From a virus, in the IMG/VR virus record IMGVR_UViG_3300020583_000029, positions 1 to 35,911 of that record: DNA of 35,911 bases. One strand, given 5' to 3'. Shown here in pieces: positions 21,687 through 30,511 of the stretch. The notes beneath the pieces are model-generated. The model was not told where the DNA came from. It made no database searches and worked only from the letters and a program-made list of their open reading frames with translations. The position numbers and the translations under genes were made by a program. The stretch's first letter is position 1, and each line of letters starts with the position of its first letter.

Positions 21687-22402
21687 GCACTGCAAGCAAC
21701 CCATTAGTAGGGGCCGCATGGGGCGGGCAGGCTCCTAACATGTTCCAGGGTGCTAATCCTATTCAGCCTCCCGGCGTTCCACAAATGGGCACAGGCTCGA
21801 ATCGTGGCGGGTCGATTGGTGGCGGCCCCGGAGGGAATCCGGGAGCCTTCGGCAATCCTTCCGGCTCGGGCGAGATCAACAAAAACATCGGCATTGAGAA
21901 CATCCTTGCCGCCCAGCAGAAGAACGCGCTTGCTCCCCAGTTCGCGCAGCTCATGGGGCAGTATGGCGGGCAGGCCGGGGACTTCTTCAAGCAGTTGATG
22001 AACCTTGGAAGTCCGTACTACCAGCAGCATCAGCAGGAAGCTTTCACTCAGGGAGTGAATCAGAACCAGAACGCAGAAGCGATGGCTCGCCAGCAACTCG
22101 GCGCTCAGGGTTACGGGGCAACCCCCTCCGGGGCGAATGCCGCGATGCTCGGCGGGATGCAGATGCAGGGAGCGCAGAACCTTTCAGAGCAGTACCTACA
22201 AAACCTGTTTGCTAATGAGCAGATGCAGTTACAAGGTGCGGGCGGGCTGTCTCAGTTGGCAGGCATGTTCAACCCGACGCAACTTCTCGGCGGGACCAGT
22301 GTTGGCGCGAACATTCAGCAGCCGTCGAACTTCTTCCAGAACATGAGTTCCGTTATGGGCGGCATCGGTTCAATGATGTCACCGATGATGGGAAGCAAGT
22401 GA
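21683..22402 (+). CDS. Gly/Gln-rich internal virion (ejection-type) protein
   Basis: A 239-residue protein from the ATG at 21683 (ATGA overlap); an in-frame ATG at 21635 in the previous gene is less likely. A disordered Gly/Pro/Asn-rich N-terminal 65 residues precede a Gln/Ala-rich helical region (NILAAQQKNALAPQFAQLMG, NQNQNAEAMARQQLG) and a hydrophobic Gly/Met-rich end (SSVMGGIGSMMSPMMGSK). Such proteins are packaged in the capsid and form the channel for DNA entry. A 14-base tandem duplication (22387-22414) spans its stop codon. Confidence 0.55.
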   Translation: MSTASNPLVGAAWGGQAPNMFQGANPIQPPGVPQMGTGSNRGGSIGGGPGGNPGAFGNPSGSGEINKNIGIENILAAQQKNALAPQFAQLMGQYGGQAGDFFKQLMNLGSPYYQQHQQEAFTQGVNQNQNAEAMARQQLGAQGYGATPSGANAAMLGGMQMQGAQNLSEQYLQNLFANEQMQLQGAGGLSQLAGMFNPTQLLGGTSVGANIQQPSNFFQNMSSVMGGIGSMMSPMMGSK

Positions 22403-22414
22403 TGGGAAGCAAGG
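22387..22414 (+). repeat. 14-bp tandem duplication across a stop codon
   Basis: GATGGGAAGCAAGT (22387-22400) is followed at once by GATGGGAAGCAAGG (22401-22414), 13 of 14 bases identical. The first copy encodes the end of the previous gene and the second is non-coding. It also places AAGGG before the ATG at 22424, so it may have built the ribosome-binding region of the next gene. Confidence 0.6.
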
Positions 22415-22422
22415 GGCCATAA

Positions 22423-22635
22423 ATGGCGACTAGAGACTGGAAGTTCGATTTGCAGAGAATTCCACTGGAGGTCCGCCCCGAGACTGGGCCGCTGTCATTT
22501 GAGGGGGATTGGCCGGGGGTGTTTATTCGAGGAGACCACGCCTTGCACTTGGCGAAGCACTACAGGAAACCAAAAGATAAATGGCTCCATGACTTGCTCT
22601 GTTCCTGTGTAAGCAAGAAAGACCCGCACTCGTAA
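22423..22635 (+). CDS. Small hypothetical protein between ejection genes
   Basis: A 70-residue protein with AAGGG seven bases before its ATG. It begins MATRDWKFDLQRIPLEVRP, then has DWPGVFIRGDHALHLAKHYR and CSCVSKK near the end. It is folded-looking and charged, unlike its low-complexity neighbours. The leader (AAGGGGCCATAA, ATGGCGACT) is nearly the same as the one before the next gene, so the two starts are related by duplication. Function unknown. Confidence 0.55.
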   Translation: MATRDWKFDLQRIPLEVRPETGPLSFEGDWPGVFIRGDHALHLAKHYRKPKDKWLHDLLCSCVSKKDPHS

Positions 22636-22646
22636 AGGGACCATAA

Positions 22647-23720
22647 ATGGCGACTCCGACTGATCCACTAATGTCATTACTGGGCGACCCGCAACAGCAG
22701 CAGCCTCAACAGACGCCCATGCTTCCCCAGCAGGGCGCTCCACAGGGCGTGTTGCCTCCGACTAACCCCGTGCAAGCGCCGCAACAGCCTCCGCAAATGT
22801 CAGGCGCCGATCTGACTCCGATGATGCAACAGATCGCGGAACAGTACCAAAAGCCCGCGATGCAGGGCGAAATGAACGTCGCTCAGCAAATGGGGCCGAT
22901 GACTCAACCTACAGCGATTCCCAAGATGGGCTATCAGCCCAACTTTCAGCCAATGGACAGCGCTGGGCACGTCTTGGGCGACATCGGGAAAGCGTTGCTC
23001 TTGGGCCTAAGTGCTACCGGGCCGGGCCGGGCGGTTGAGGGCGCGGTCTACGGGCCGAGAGTTCGGCAGTACGAGGCAGGGCAGCAGCAAAAGGCTCAGC
23101 AGATCGAAGCTCTCAAGAATCAGGCAGGAGCCTACGGACAGACCGGAGAGTCGGCCTCGCGTGCGATTGGCGGACTGGGAGAAGCTTCCTATCGACAAGG
23201 GATGCTCGGCCTCGGCGCACAGCGGAATCAGATCAATCAGCAGAAAGCGGATCAACAAGGGCAGAAAATCGCCAACGAATACGCAGTGCAAGGCCAACGC
23301 CTAGCGCAGGGCTGGGACAGGCTTGACCAGGGCCAGCAAAACATTGCCATCAAGCAATGGTTCGATAAAGGCGTCTTGCAGTCCATGAACGCCCGCATCG
23401 ACGCCGGGATGGATGAAAACAGCGCCCGCCTTCAGGCACAGGAAGACATGAAGGCGGCTGCTACGCAAAGCGGGTTCGCCACTAAGTATCCAATCCTCGG
23501 GCAACTCATGGGTGCAGTGGGACTCTCGCCAGACCTAACTTCTGCCCCCGCTGCTGGCGTACCGAAGCCCGTAGGGCAGGCACCAAGAAGGGCCGGAGGT
23601 CCAGCGAAACCAGCAGCAAAGAGCGGCCCGCCTAAAGGCGCAACCCATACCGGTATGGGGCCTGACGGCAAGAAGCACTACGCAGACGCACAAGGTAACG
23701 ACCTCGGCTTAGTACAGTAA
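22647..23720 (+). CDS. Gln-rich internal virion (ejection-type) protein
   Basis: A 357-residue protein. The first 90 residues are Gln/Pro runs (DPQQQQPQQTPMLPQQ); a hydrophobic stretch (HVLGDIGKALLLGLSATGPG) near residues 108-128 could insert in a membrane; then comes a long Gln/Ala/Gly helix (RQYEAGQQQKAQQIEALKNQ) and a Pro/Ala-rich C-terminal segment ending GPDGKKHYADAQG. This matches the style of podovirus proteins that leave the capsid ahead of the DNA. Its TAATG joins the next gene. Confidence 0.55.
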   Translation: MATPTDPLMSLLGDPQQQQPQQTPMLPQQGAPQGVLPPTNPVQAPQQPPQMSGADLTPMMQQIAEQYQKPAMQGEMNVAQQMGPMTQPTAIPKMGYQPNFQPMDSAGHVLGDIGKALLLGLSATGPGRAVEGAVYGPRVRQYEAGQQQKAQQIEALKNQAGAYGQTGESASRAIGGLGEASYRQGMLGLGAQRNQINQQKADQQGQKIANEYAVQGQRLAQGWDRLDQGQQNIAIKQWFDKGVLQSMNARIDAGMDENSARLQAQEDMKAAATQSGFATKYPILGQLMGAVGLSPDLTSAPAAGVPKPVGQAPRRAGGPAKPAAKSGPPKGATHTGMGPDGKKHYADAQGNDLGLVQ

Positions 23721-25963
23721 TGGCTGGTCCGATCACCAACCTACAACCTATCGGCTCGGGGCAGATCACCAACCTTGTGCCCATTGGCGGGGATACGTCT
23801 CCACAGCAAGCCTCGCCCAAGACCTTCGACCCGTCCCAGCAGACTCCCGGCACGGCCACAATGCGGCCCCTGAAATCCGAGGACTTTTCTTTCTGGGATC
23901 GCATGAAGGCAGGCGTGCCCGGCCTTGAGCGTATTCAGTCTGCCGTGCAATCGACCATGCCGGGATTGACGGGCGGTGCTTCTAGCCTAGAAGCGACAGC
24001 CAAGCCGAGTCCGGGGTCACAAGATCCCAGGCTGCTCGCGCCTGAATTGACGCGCACGCCAGAAGAACGCCGACAGGAACCGATTAAGACCGGGATAGCG
24101 GAATTCGCTGGCGGGATGACTTCGCCCGAGAACCTGCTACTGGCTGGCGCGACATTGAACGCCCCGTATGGACTTGCTAGGGCGCTTGGCGCAACTTTCG
24201 CCGTACAGAATCTACGCGGAGCCTACCAGCAATTGCCCGATCTGCAAGAAGCGACGAAGCGGAGGGATTGGAGCGAAGTCGAGCGTATTGGCACGCACGT
24301 GGTACTCGGAGCCACGATGGGAGCGATTGGCGCACGTCAAGCTGCCACAGGCACTAATGCGTACGAACAATTCCGTCAGGATGGGAAGACCTTCTCGCGG
24401 ATCAAGAACCTATCTGACACTAGACAGGCCATCGAAACAAATGGCGTCGGCCTCTATAACCGCGTCCGCGATGCGGTGACGACTCATCAGGAAGCTCTTA
24501 AGCAGCAAGGTTCACAGGCTATCCAGCAGGCGATCGATGCAGACAATGCCTCGCAAACAATCAAGGGGCGCGGAAACATTTCGACTACCTCCGCCGTGAA
24601 TGCCGCCTCTGATGTCTTAGCCAAGGGCAGTTACAACATGAAACCAGCGGAGCGCACGGCCTTCAATGCTCTGGCTGGCAAGAGTGAATTGACGCTGCAA
24701 GAGGCAAAGTTACTGCGTACTCAGTTCGGGCGCATGGCGTTTGAGCGGTCAGGATCGCCAGAATTCAAGTCTGCGGCGACGGCAGCCTATAACGAACTAG
24801 GCGAAGCAATGCGCGGTCGCATTGATGAACTCTACGGCACGGACAAGCCCTACCACTTTTATAACAACCGCTTCAAGATGGCGTTCGAACTCAATGAAGG
24901 CGCGGCTGGGCATATGCTCGATAGCCTTCAGGGTCAAGACGCGCAAGCATCGGTCGATCCGCTGAAGAGGTTCTCGAAGGCCAACCTCAAGGAAATCACG
25001 CAACAGATGCGTGACACGGGCAATGATCAACTAGCTTCACAATTGGATAAGTCGCAGAAGGATGCCAAGGCCCTCACTGCTGCCCACGACACGGTTAGCG
25101 GGAAATTCTTTTCTGGTGCTTATCGAATGTTGATGCAGCATCCCCAGCAATCATGGCCAGGGCTTGTGGCGATGGCGGCTGCACACGGCATTGCGCCATT
25201 TCCGATCCCGCAGGTAGTCGGCATGGGTGTAGGTGCGGCGAACATGTTGCGCGTGGCTGTAGGGGAATCCGGGAGGATTGGAGACCGCTTACAGGGCGAA
25301 CTTCCTCCGGAGAAATTCCAGACCCGCACTCAGGCGATGCCGCAAGAAACCTTCACTCCCAAGAATCCGGATGAAGGCTGGACTCCGCCCAAGGGTAGTG
25401 GTGGTGGCGACCTTCCCCCATATGCGGGGCCAAGCTTCCCGAAAGAGTACGGCAAAGCTCCGCAGACTACGAGTGCTCAGGGCGGTGCGGGAGCCAACTA
25501 TTCAGCGGAAGAAGCTGCCAAGATTCGGGAGAAATATGGCGCTAAGGATTTCGTGTCGAACCCAGTGGGCGAACGCGCTATATCTGGATATTCGTCTAAT
25601 AAAGTAATCAGCAACGGGGTCACCTACGAGCATCGCGGTGGGCAGTTTTATCGGAACGGTAAGATTTTAGACTCAGGCGCGGATATTGCCGATGCGGTCG
25701 ATGCCCTTGAATCGCAGCCACACCAAAAGGTCATCGAGGGAGAAGATACCAACATTACCCGCGAACGCAAGGGCGAAGTAGACGACACCAAGAAGGCAAA
25801 GATAGATCAATTGCAGTTCTTGCGGGCGCGGGCAGATCAGGGAGACGCGCAGGCTAAGAGGCGAATCCGGGACATCGAGAAGCCTGTCAGCGTGAAAGAA
25901 GTGTCTCCACAGGATCGGGCAGAGAAGCGTGCACGACTAGCCAAGGCTAAGGGCGTGAAGTAG
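23720..25963 (+). CDS. Large internal virion (ejection-type) protein
   Basis: A 747-residue protein, last of the ejection cluster. It starts with a short duplicated motif (ITNLQPIGSG, ITNLVPIGG) and a disordered segment. Hydrophobic stretches occur near residues 132-165 (ENLLLAGATLNAPYGLA), 192-205 (HVVLGATMGAIG) and 475-512 (WPGLVAMAAAHGIA, VVGMGVGAANMLRV), separated by long charged helices. The C-terminal 200 residues are Pro/Gly-rich, then highly charged (basic end KRARLAKAKGVK). Membrane-active stretches in a big virion protein fit a pilot or inner-membrane channel protein. No lysozyme motif is seen. Confidence 0.6.
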   Translation: MAGPITNLQPIGSGQITNLVPIGGDTSPQQASPKTFDPSQQTPGTATMRPLKSEDFSFWDRMKAGVPGLERIQSAVQSTMPGLTGGASSLEATAKPSPGSQDPRLLAPELTRTPEERRQEPIKTGIAEFAGGMTSPENLLLAGATLNAPYGLARALGATFAVQNLRGAYQQLPDLQEATKRRDWSEVERIGTHVVLGATMGAIGARQAATGTNAYEQFRQDGKTFSRIKNLSDTRQAIETNGVGLYNRVRDAVTTHQEALKQQGSQAIQQAIDADNASQTIKGRGNISTTSAVNAASDVLAKGSYNMKPAERTAFNALAGKSELTLQEAKLLRTQFGRMAFERSGSPEFKSAATAAYNELGEAMRGRIDELYGTDKPYHFYNNRFKMAFELNEGAAGHMLDSLQGQDAQASVDPLKRFSKANLKEITQQMRDTGNDQLASQLDKSQKDAKALTAAHDTVSGKFFSGAYRMLMQHPQQSWPGLVAMAAAHGIAPFPIPQVVGMGVGAANMLRVAVGESGRIGDRLQGELPPEKFQTRTQAMPQETFTPKNPDEGWTPPKGSGGGDLPPYAGPSFPKEYGKAPQTTSAQGGAGANYSAEEAAKIREKYGAKDFVSNPVGERAISGYSSNKVISNGVTYEHRGGQFYRNGKILDSGADIADAVDALESQPHQKVIEGEDTNITRERKGEVDDTKKAKIDQLQFLRARADQGDAQAKRRIRDIEKPVSVKEVSPQDRAEKRARLAKAKGVK

Positions 25964-26050
25964 TCACGCTTGAGGATCGCGGAATACGCACAGCAATATC
26001 CACACCACAAAAATCAGCAGCGACGCGCCGAGATTTAAACCGAGCAACAT
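25964..26050 (-). CDS. Possible 28-residue membrane protein on the opposite strand
   Basis: On the minus strand ATG 26050 to TGA 25964 encodes MLLGLNLGASLLIFVVWILL plus eight residues, a textbook single membrane helix with a short charged tail. Its stop abuts the stop of the ejection gene. There is no convincing ribosome-binding site or promoter, so it may be chance. It occupies part of the 153-base gap before 26117, where nothing else is evident. Confidence 0.25.
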   Translation of the reverse strand: MLLGLNLGASLLIFVVWILLCVFRDPQA

Positions 26051-26116
26051 GCGCGAAATATGCGCTTAATCCCCGTTTTCCACAAGTACCTCCGGTAACA
26101 AGAGAACAAACGGCGA

Positions 26117-27061
26117 ATGCCAAGTAAACCTTATTCGCAGTTCCCATATGACGCGAACATGGGCGATCAGGCGAAGCAGGCCTTGGACTACATGCTGACG
26201 CAGATAAATCAGCTTGTGAGTCAGGGCAACGTACCGCCGAGCAGCAAGGTGGGAACATTTGGTCCAGCAGTCATCGATCCGCAAAATGCTCAGATCATTT
26301 CAAGGGGCAGTCGAGTTTCTTCCATAGGAACGGCGATTACTTGCGTAGCGGGCGCAACCTCGCTGACCTTTTACTGGGACGGGACCAACGGCTCCCAGCC
26401 GTTCACGTTGTACCGGGATGATAACACTGTGGTAGGGCCGACAATCGCCGGATCTGGCTTGGCTATCACGGGGCTCAGCGCTGCCACGAACTATTTCATT
26501 TACTTCTACTGGGACGAGCCAACCCAGACAATCAAGTTTGCTACCTTGCCGGGTCAGGGTGTTGGCACTCCTCCAGCAGCCTTCCCAGCCCTCAATTACA
26601 AAGCTGCCCAGATTCAGATTCTCCAGAACCACATTCCATTAGCTCCAACCTACTCTTCGACTGGAGTAACTACTGGAAGCGGCGGCAGTTCGGGCGGCGG
26701 TGGCGGTGGCGGTGGCGGCGGAGGCTTCTGTCCCTTATCGGGTGCTCCGGTAAAGCTTCATGGCGACCCATCCTGGTGGACAAAGACGGTGAAACCATGT
26801 GTGGACTTCATTGGGGTAACTACGGAAGGCGGGCGGACCGGAATCTTCAGCCGTCCACACCGGATGTACCAGAGACGCGGCCTGCTGCCGTTATGGGAAT
26901 GGCGCGTCGGAGATTACGCCTTGACCGAGGACGGCGAAGAGAAGGTCGCATCACTAGTTCCGTTTCAGTTGCACAACATGACCGTGGATTGTTACGAGGC
27001 TACGAAAGGACACATATATTCAGCATGGGGATTCGTCGGGCACAACTTGAAACCTTTCTAG
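26117..27061 (+). CDS. Tail protein with FN3-like domain, poly-Gly linker and Hint-like domain
   Basis: A 314-residue protein. The first 70 residues may anchor it to the virion (YDANMGDQAKQALDYMLTQ). Residues about 73-145 look like a fibronectin-type domain (LTFYWDGTNGSQPFTLYRDD, AITGLSAATNYFIYFYW). An eleven-residue glycine run (193-203) joins the C-terminal domain, which starts FCPLSGAPVKLHGD (Cys 205), has SRPHRMY (His 249), WRVGDYALTEDGEE and ends GHIYSAWGFVGHN just before LKPF. Cys at the start, a PH/TH-like histidine, a GD strand and a terminal HN are the hallmarks of hedgehog/intein (Hint) domains. Self-cleavage or cross-linking is an inference. The next gene starts inside its 3' end. 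Confidence 0.6.
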   Translation: MPSKPYSQFPYDANMGDQAKQALDYMLTQINQLVSQGNVPPSSKVGTFGPAVIDPQNAQIISRGSRVSSIGTAITCVAGATSLTFYWDGTNGSQPFTLYRDDNTVVGPTIAGSGLAITGLSAATNYFIYFYWDEPTQTIKFATLPGQGVGTPPAAFPALNYKAAQIQILQNHIPLAPTYSSTGVTTGSGGSSGGGGGGGGGGGFCPLSGAPVKLHGDPSWWTKTVKPCVDFIGVTTEGGRTGIFSRPHRMYQRRGLLPLWEWRVGDYALTEDGEEKVASLVPFQLHNMTVDCYEATKGHIYSAWGFVGHNLKPF

Positions 27062-28890
27062 TCATCCTACTGTTGTCGTGCGCAGGGTTCGCACAGAACT
27101 CGCGTTTCGATGACGTGGCGCTCGGTCCTCGTGGGCCGATTCCGGCAGCGACCGTTGTGGTCTGCACGCAGCCAGCCAACGTCTCTACCCAGCCCTGCTC
27201 TCCGCTGGCAGTCCTATGTTCCAGTCTGACTGACTTAGTATGCACCCAGCCCAATCCTGTGACGGCTGATTCGCTGGGTAATTACCACTTCTACATCAAG
27301 CAGTCCGAGAGTCCGTTCACCGTTCAGATTTATGGGCCGCAAGTGGCTTTCCCATTCATCCTGCCAGATCAAAGCGCGGGCGTTGGACTCGGGTCGAACA
27401 ACACATTCACCGGAACGAATATATTCACTGGTTCGACGCAATTGAATGGCGGCGGAGCACTGGCGGGCACGTTCACAGGGAGCCCGACATTCTCCGGGAA
27501 CCCCACATTTTCAGGTAGCCCACTCTTTACCGGGCAACTGGCTTTAACCCCTTACTCACTCGATAACATCCTGTTTGTCGATGGGAATAAGTACACGACG
27601 ATTGCCTCCGCCGTAACGGGATGCCCAGCGAACGGATGCGAAATCTGGACGCCTAATAACTACCGGGAAACCTTAACCTCCCAACTCCTTCTCGGTGCCG
27701 CGGCGGTCGGGAACACGAAGCCAATCATTCTCCGATTGGGACATGACACGGTGATTACCGAGAACATCGCGGGCGGAGTATGTGGAATTGTCGTGCCACA
27801 GGCTTCCTCCATTCAGGGAGCGCCGGGGACTATCGGAGCGAATGGCTCTAACGTGGGCGGGGCGGTCATTCAGGTTGCATCGACAGCGAACATCTCCGCT
27901 GCGATCTGCAATGGCGATACCACGGGCAGCCAGGAATACTTTGCCCTCGCCAGCGTGTTCGTGATGGATAATGCCTCAGCCACTGTGTCCGGGGCGCTGG
28001 TCGATTTACAGGCGGTCTTTGTACCTTCCTATATTCGTGACTCCGTCATCCTGCCTGCGGGCCATGTCGGACTACGGCTCCGCGATGTTAGTGGCTTCGG
28101 CTTTGGCCCGTTCAACTGCGATAACTGCTGGCTCAACGGACAAGCAATTGCCGGATCGCAGCCCCTTGTCATTCAGTCGGTCGCAAGCGGCGGCTCGCTC
28201 AGCAATGTAAATTTCTTCGGCGGAGCCATCGAACACGCTGGCACGGGGCAATTTGAAGCCGTGGTCGATGGCACTGCTGGCCCGGCTGGCTCGATCAACT
28301 CCATCAATTTCTTTGGTACTTACTGTGAGAACTCCTTCGCGGCCTCGTCCTGCTTCAAGTTCAAAGATACCGGCAACTGGAATCTTATCGGCGTCACAGT
28401 GGACGGCATTGCGGGGGCGGACGTGGTGAACATTGCCCAGTCCGCGGCGAACCGGGCAGGCGTAGGAATAATCCACAATCTAAGAGATATCAATGGCTAC
28501 ACAAACCTAGTCAACGATACGATCCGCTCGACTACGATTGCCTCTGCGCCGAACAATGGCTCCGTGCCGCTTTATGTCTTTACCAATCCCGGATTTACGG
28601 TGGCACCTTTCATCTTTGGCGGCAATACAGTTCCGCAAGTAATCGGCAGTGGTACGGCGGCTATGACTACGGCGGCGATTGTGGCTGGGAACTGCGGAAC
28701 CACGGTCACCGTTTCAGCAACCGGGGTAGCGACGACGGACACGATTACATGGGCCTTCAATGCGGCTCCGGCTGGTTCCAATGCTGGCTTAGTCGCGTGG
28801 CCGACAACCAACAACGTCAACTTTGCCTATTGCTCAAATACCGCTCAAACCCCCGCAGCGGCGACGATCAACTGGAGAGTGGTCCGTTGA
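27025..28890 (+). CDS. Exported tail fibre/spike protein
   Basis: A 621-residue protein read from the ATG at 27025, which opens a signal peptide (LETFLVILLLSCAGFAQ); longer in-frame starts from 26776 lie inside the Hint gene. The N-terminal domain (VVVCTQPA, PCSPLAVL, LGNYHFYI, FTVQIYGP) is a divergent form of the one in the spikes at 8124 and 9209. A fibre region of short repeats follows (FTGSPTFSGNPTFSGSP). The central part resembles a beta-helix (LRDVSGFGFGPFNCDN, NINFFG-like rungs). The C-terminal Thr/Ala-rich domain resembles that of the first spike. Probable host-binding protein. Confidence 0.7.
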   Translation: MGIRRAQLETFLVILLLSCAGFAQNSRFDDVALGPRGPIPAATVVVCTQPANVSTQPCSPLAVLCSSLTDLVCTQPNPVTADSLGNYHFYIKQSESPFTVQIYGPQVAFPFILPDQSAGVGLGSNNTFTGTNIFTGSTQLNGGGALAGTFTGSPTFSGNPTFSGSPLFTGQLALTPYSLDNILFVDGNKYTTIASAVTGCPANGCEIWTPNNYRETLTSQLLLGAAAVGNTKPIILRLGHDTVITENIAGGVCGIVVPQASSIQGAPGTIGANGSNVGGAVIQVASTANISAAICNGDTTGSQEYFALASVFVMDNASATVSGALVDLQAVFVPSYIRDSVILPAGHVGLRLRDVSGFGFGPFNCDNCWLNGQAIAGSQPLVIQSVASGGSLSNVNFFGGAIEHAGTGQFEAVVDGTAGPAGSINSINFFGTYCENSFAASSCFKFKDTGNWNLIGVTVDGIAGADVVNIAQSAANRAGVGIIHNLRDINGYTNLVNDTIRSTTIASAPNNGSVPLYVFTNPGFTVAPFIFGGNTVPQVIGSGTAAMTTAAIVAGNCGTTVTVSATGVATTDTITWAFNAAPAGSNAGLVAWPTTNNVNFAYCSNTAQTPAAATINWRVVR

Positions 28891-30485
28891 AGTATCTGGT
28901 ACTCCTGGCTCTTTCTATCTGCTGTTTCGCTCAAGCGGATGGGCCTGCGACCCTGCCGCGCTCTGTGCCTTCGCTCGTGGCGGTCTCGCCCAATCCGCCT
29001 ACGCTTGTGCCAGCGACGGCCAGCCTGCAAGTGGCGTTCAATGCAGCCCAGTGTGGGGACGTCCTCTCGGTTGATCCTGCGTCCGCGCAAGTGGCGGTAA
29101 GCCTCGTACCCGCGCAGCCATGTGATGCTGGCCACTGGATCACCGTACAGTCTTCGACCGCCATTAACCTCGACCCGGCGACGGGGCGCGTTGTCCCCGG
29201 ACAGCAACTGCCGAAGATCATTATCAGCCAGCAGAACGGGCGCGTCACTCTGGGGTCGTTCGTGGCGCTCATTGGATTCGAGATTACGCGCCCAGCGGGA
29301 ACAGGCATCGTATACGACCTCGTACTGCCCGCGCCGGGGGCGCATGACATCATCCTGAACTACGTCTACTGCCACGGTACGCCGGGAGATGAGACGAACC
29401 GGTGCATCAGTACTTCAGGCGCAACCCGTCTAGCTATAACAAACTCTGTTATGACAGATATTCACTGCATGGCGCTGATGGGAGCATGTGGAGATAGTCA
29501 GGGGATTGCAGGCGGCACCACAAGCGGGAACGACGAGGGCGTGTTTGCGATCCTGAACAACTACATCGAGGCTTCTACTCAGTGCATGATCTTCGGCGGC
29601 GGCGGTGCTACGGTCGTACCGCACGACATCACGATCATGGGTAATGAGTGCGTGAAGCCGCTCAGCTGGAACCCGTCCGATCCGAGTTACAAGCCAGTTA
29701 TCGGGCATGACGGCCTGCCCCATCCTTGGGTCGTCAAGAATTGCATGGAACTCAAGAATGCCGCGTACGTGCTTATCAGTGGCAACGTGTGCGAGAACGG
29801 TTGGGGCGGGTTCACTCAAATCGGCTATGCAATCCTGCTTACGGCAAAGAGTCAGGCAGGAGCGGGTGGAAGCGTTTGCCCTATCTGCTCGGTGCATGAT
29901 GTCACGGTGCGGGATTCAATCATCCGCCACTGGGGGTTAGCTATCCAGGCAGGGTTCGGCCCGAACACTCTCGGCGGTTGGGCAGCGGGAGAATACAACC
30001 TATCGGTGCATGACCTCTCCTTCGAGGACATGAACTACCCGACGTGCTACCAATGCGGGCATTGGCTCTTTCAGATCAGCTCGGGGCAGAGTACTACGGG
30101 AGCGGTAGGGCATGATTGGAACTTCCGCAACATCACCGTCTCGGTCCCGGTCTGGCATGGGCCGAACGGCGCGACGGACGGGCGCGGACATGGACTCCTT
30201 ACGCTCGGCGGGCCGCTGGCTCCGAATCAGATGCAGAACATTAACTTCAACAACATCGTCAGTCCTGCCGGGAATGCGCCATTCCTGAGCACGGGCGGTG
30301 GTGCAACTAATTGCGCCTATCCAATTCAGGCGGATTATTCCAAGCTTCTAAGTCTCTGCTGGGGTGGAACCAGCTCATTCTCGGGCGCGATCCTGACGAA
30401 CGGGCAGAAGTTCCCGGCCAAGGTAGCCTGGCCTGCGGGCACGACTTTTGTAAGTGCAGGAGCCGACGCATCAGTTCTGCCGTAA
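28887..30485 (+). CDS. Exported right-handed beta-helix protein, TTG start
   Basis: A 532-residue protein starting at TTG 28887, which overlaps the previous TGA and has GGAGAG eight bases upstream; read from there it opens a signal peptide (MKYLVLLALSICCFAQ). It then has Pro-rich spacer and beta-helix rungs (HDIILNYVYCHG, TNSVMTDIHCMALMG, NNYIEASTQCMIFGGGG, VVKNCMELKNAAYVLISGNV). This resembles bacterial secreted beta-helix proteins, of the sort I associate with Acidobacteriota, more than classic phage spikes. It may degrade host surface glycan or have been taken from a host. Active-site residues are not assigned. Confidence 0.72.
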   Translation: MKYLVLLALSICCFAQADGPATLPRSVPSLVAVSPNPPTLVPATASLQVAFNAAQCGDVLSVDPASAQVAVSLVPAQPCDAGHWITVQSSTAINLDPATGRVVPGQQLPKIIISQQNGRVTLGSFVALIGFEITRPAGTGIVYDLVLPAPGAHDIILNYVYCHGTPGDETNRCISTSGATRLAITNSVMTDIHCMALMGACGDSQGIAGGTTSGNDEGVFAILNNYIEASTQCMIFGGGGATVVPHDITIMGNECVKPLSWNPSDPSYKPVIGHDGLPHPWVVKNCMELKNAAYVLISGNVCENGWGGFTQIGYAILLTAKSQAGAGGSVCPICSVHDVTVRDSIIRHWGLAIQAGFGPNTLGGWAAGEYNLSVHDLSFEDMNYPTCYQCGHWLFQISSGQSTTGAVGHDWNFRNITVSVPVWHGPNGATDGRGHGLLTLGGPLAPNQMQNINFNNIVSPAGNAPFLSTGGGATNCAYPIQADYSKLLSLCWGGTSSFSGAILTNGQKFPAKVAWPAGTTFVSAGADASVLP

Positions 30486-30511
30486 AATCCGCAACCAACC
30501 AAGGGCCCCTA

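Noticed and set aside
26036-26100. Terminator in the gap after the ejection gene
   Set aside because: GCGC-GAAATAT-GCGC can pair but the stem is only four bases and no T-run follows.
25947-26258. 103-residue minus frame after the ejection gene
   Set aside because: Covers the start of the 26117 gene in antisense and has a Cys/Pro/Arg-rich composition; only the 28-residue frame inside the gap looks natural.
26690-26730. GGCGGT microsatellite as a phase-variable repeat
   Set aside because: It encodes an in-frame poly-Gly linker with mixed Gly codons; a change of whole units would not shift the frame.
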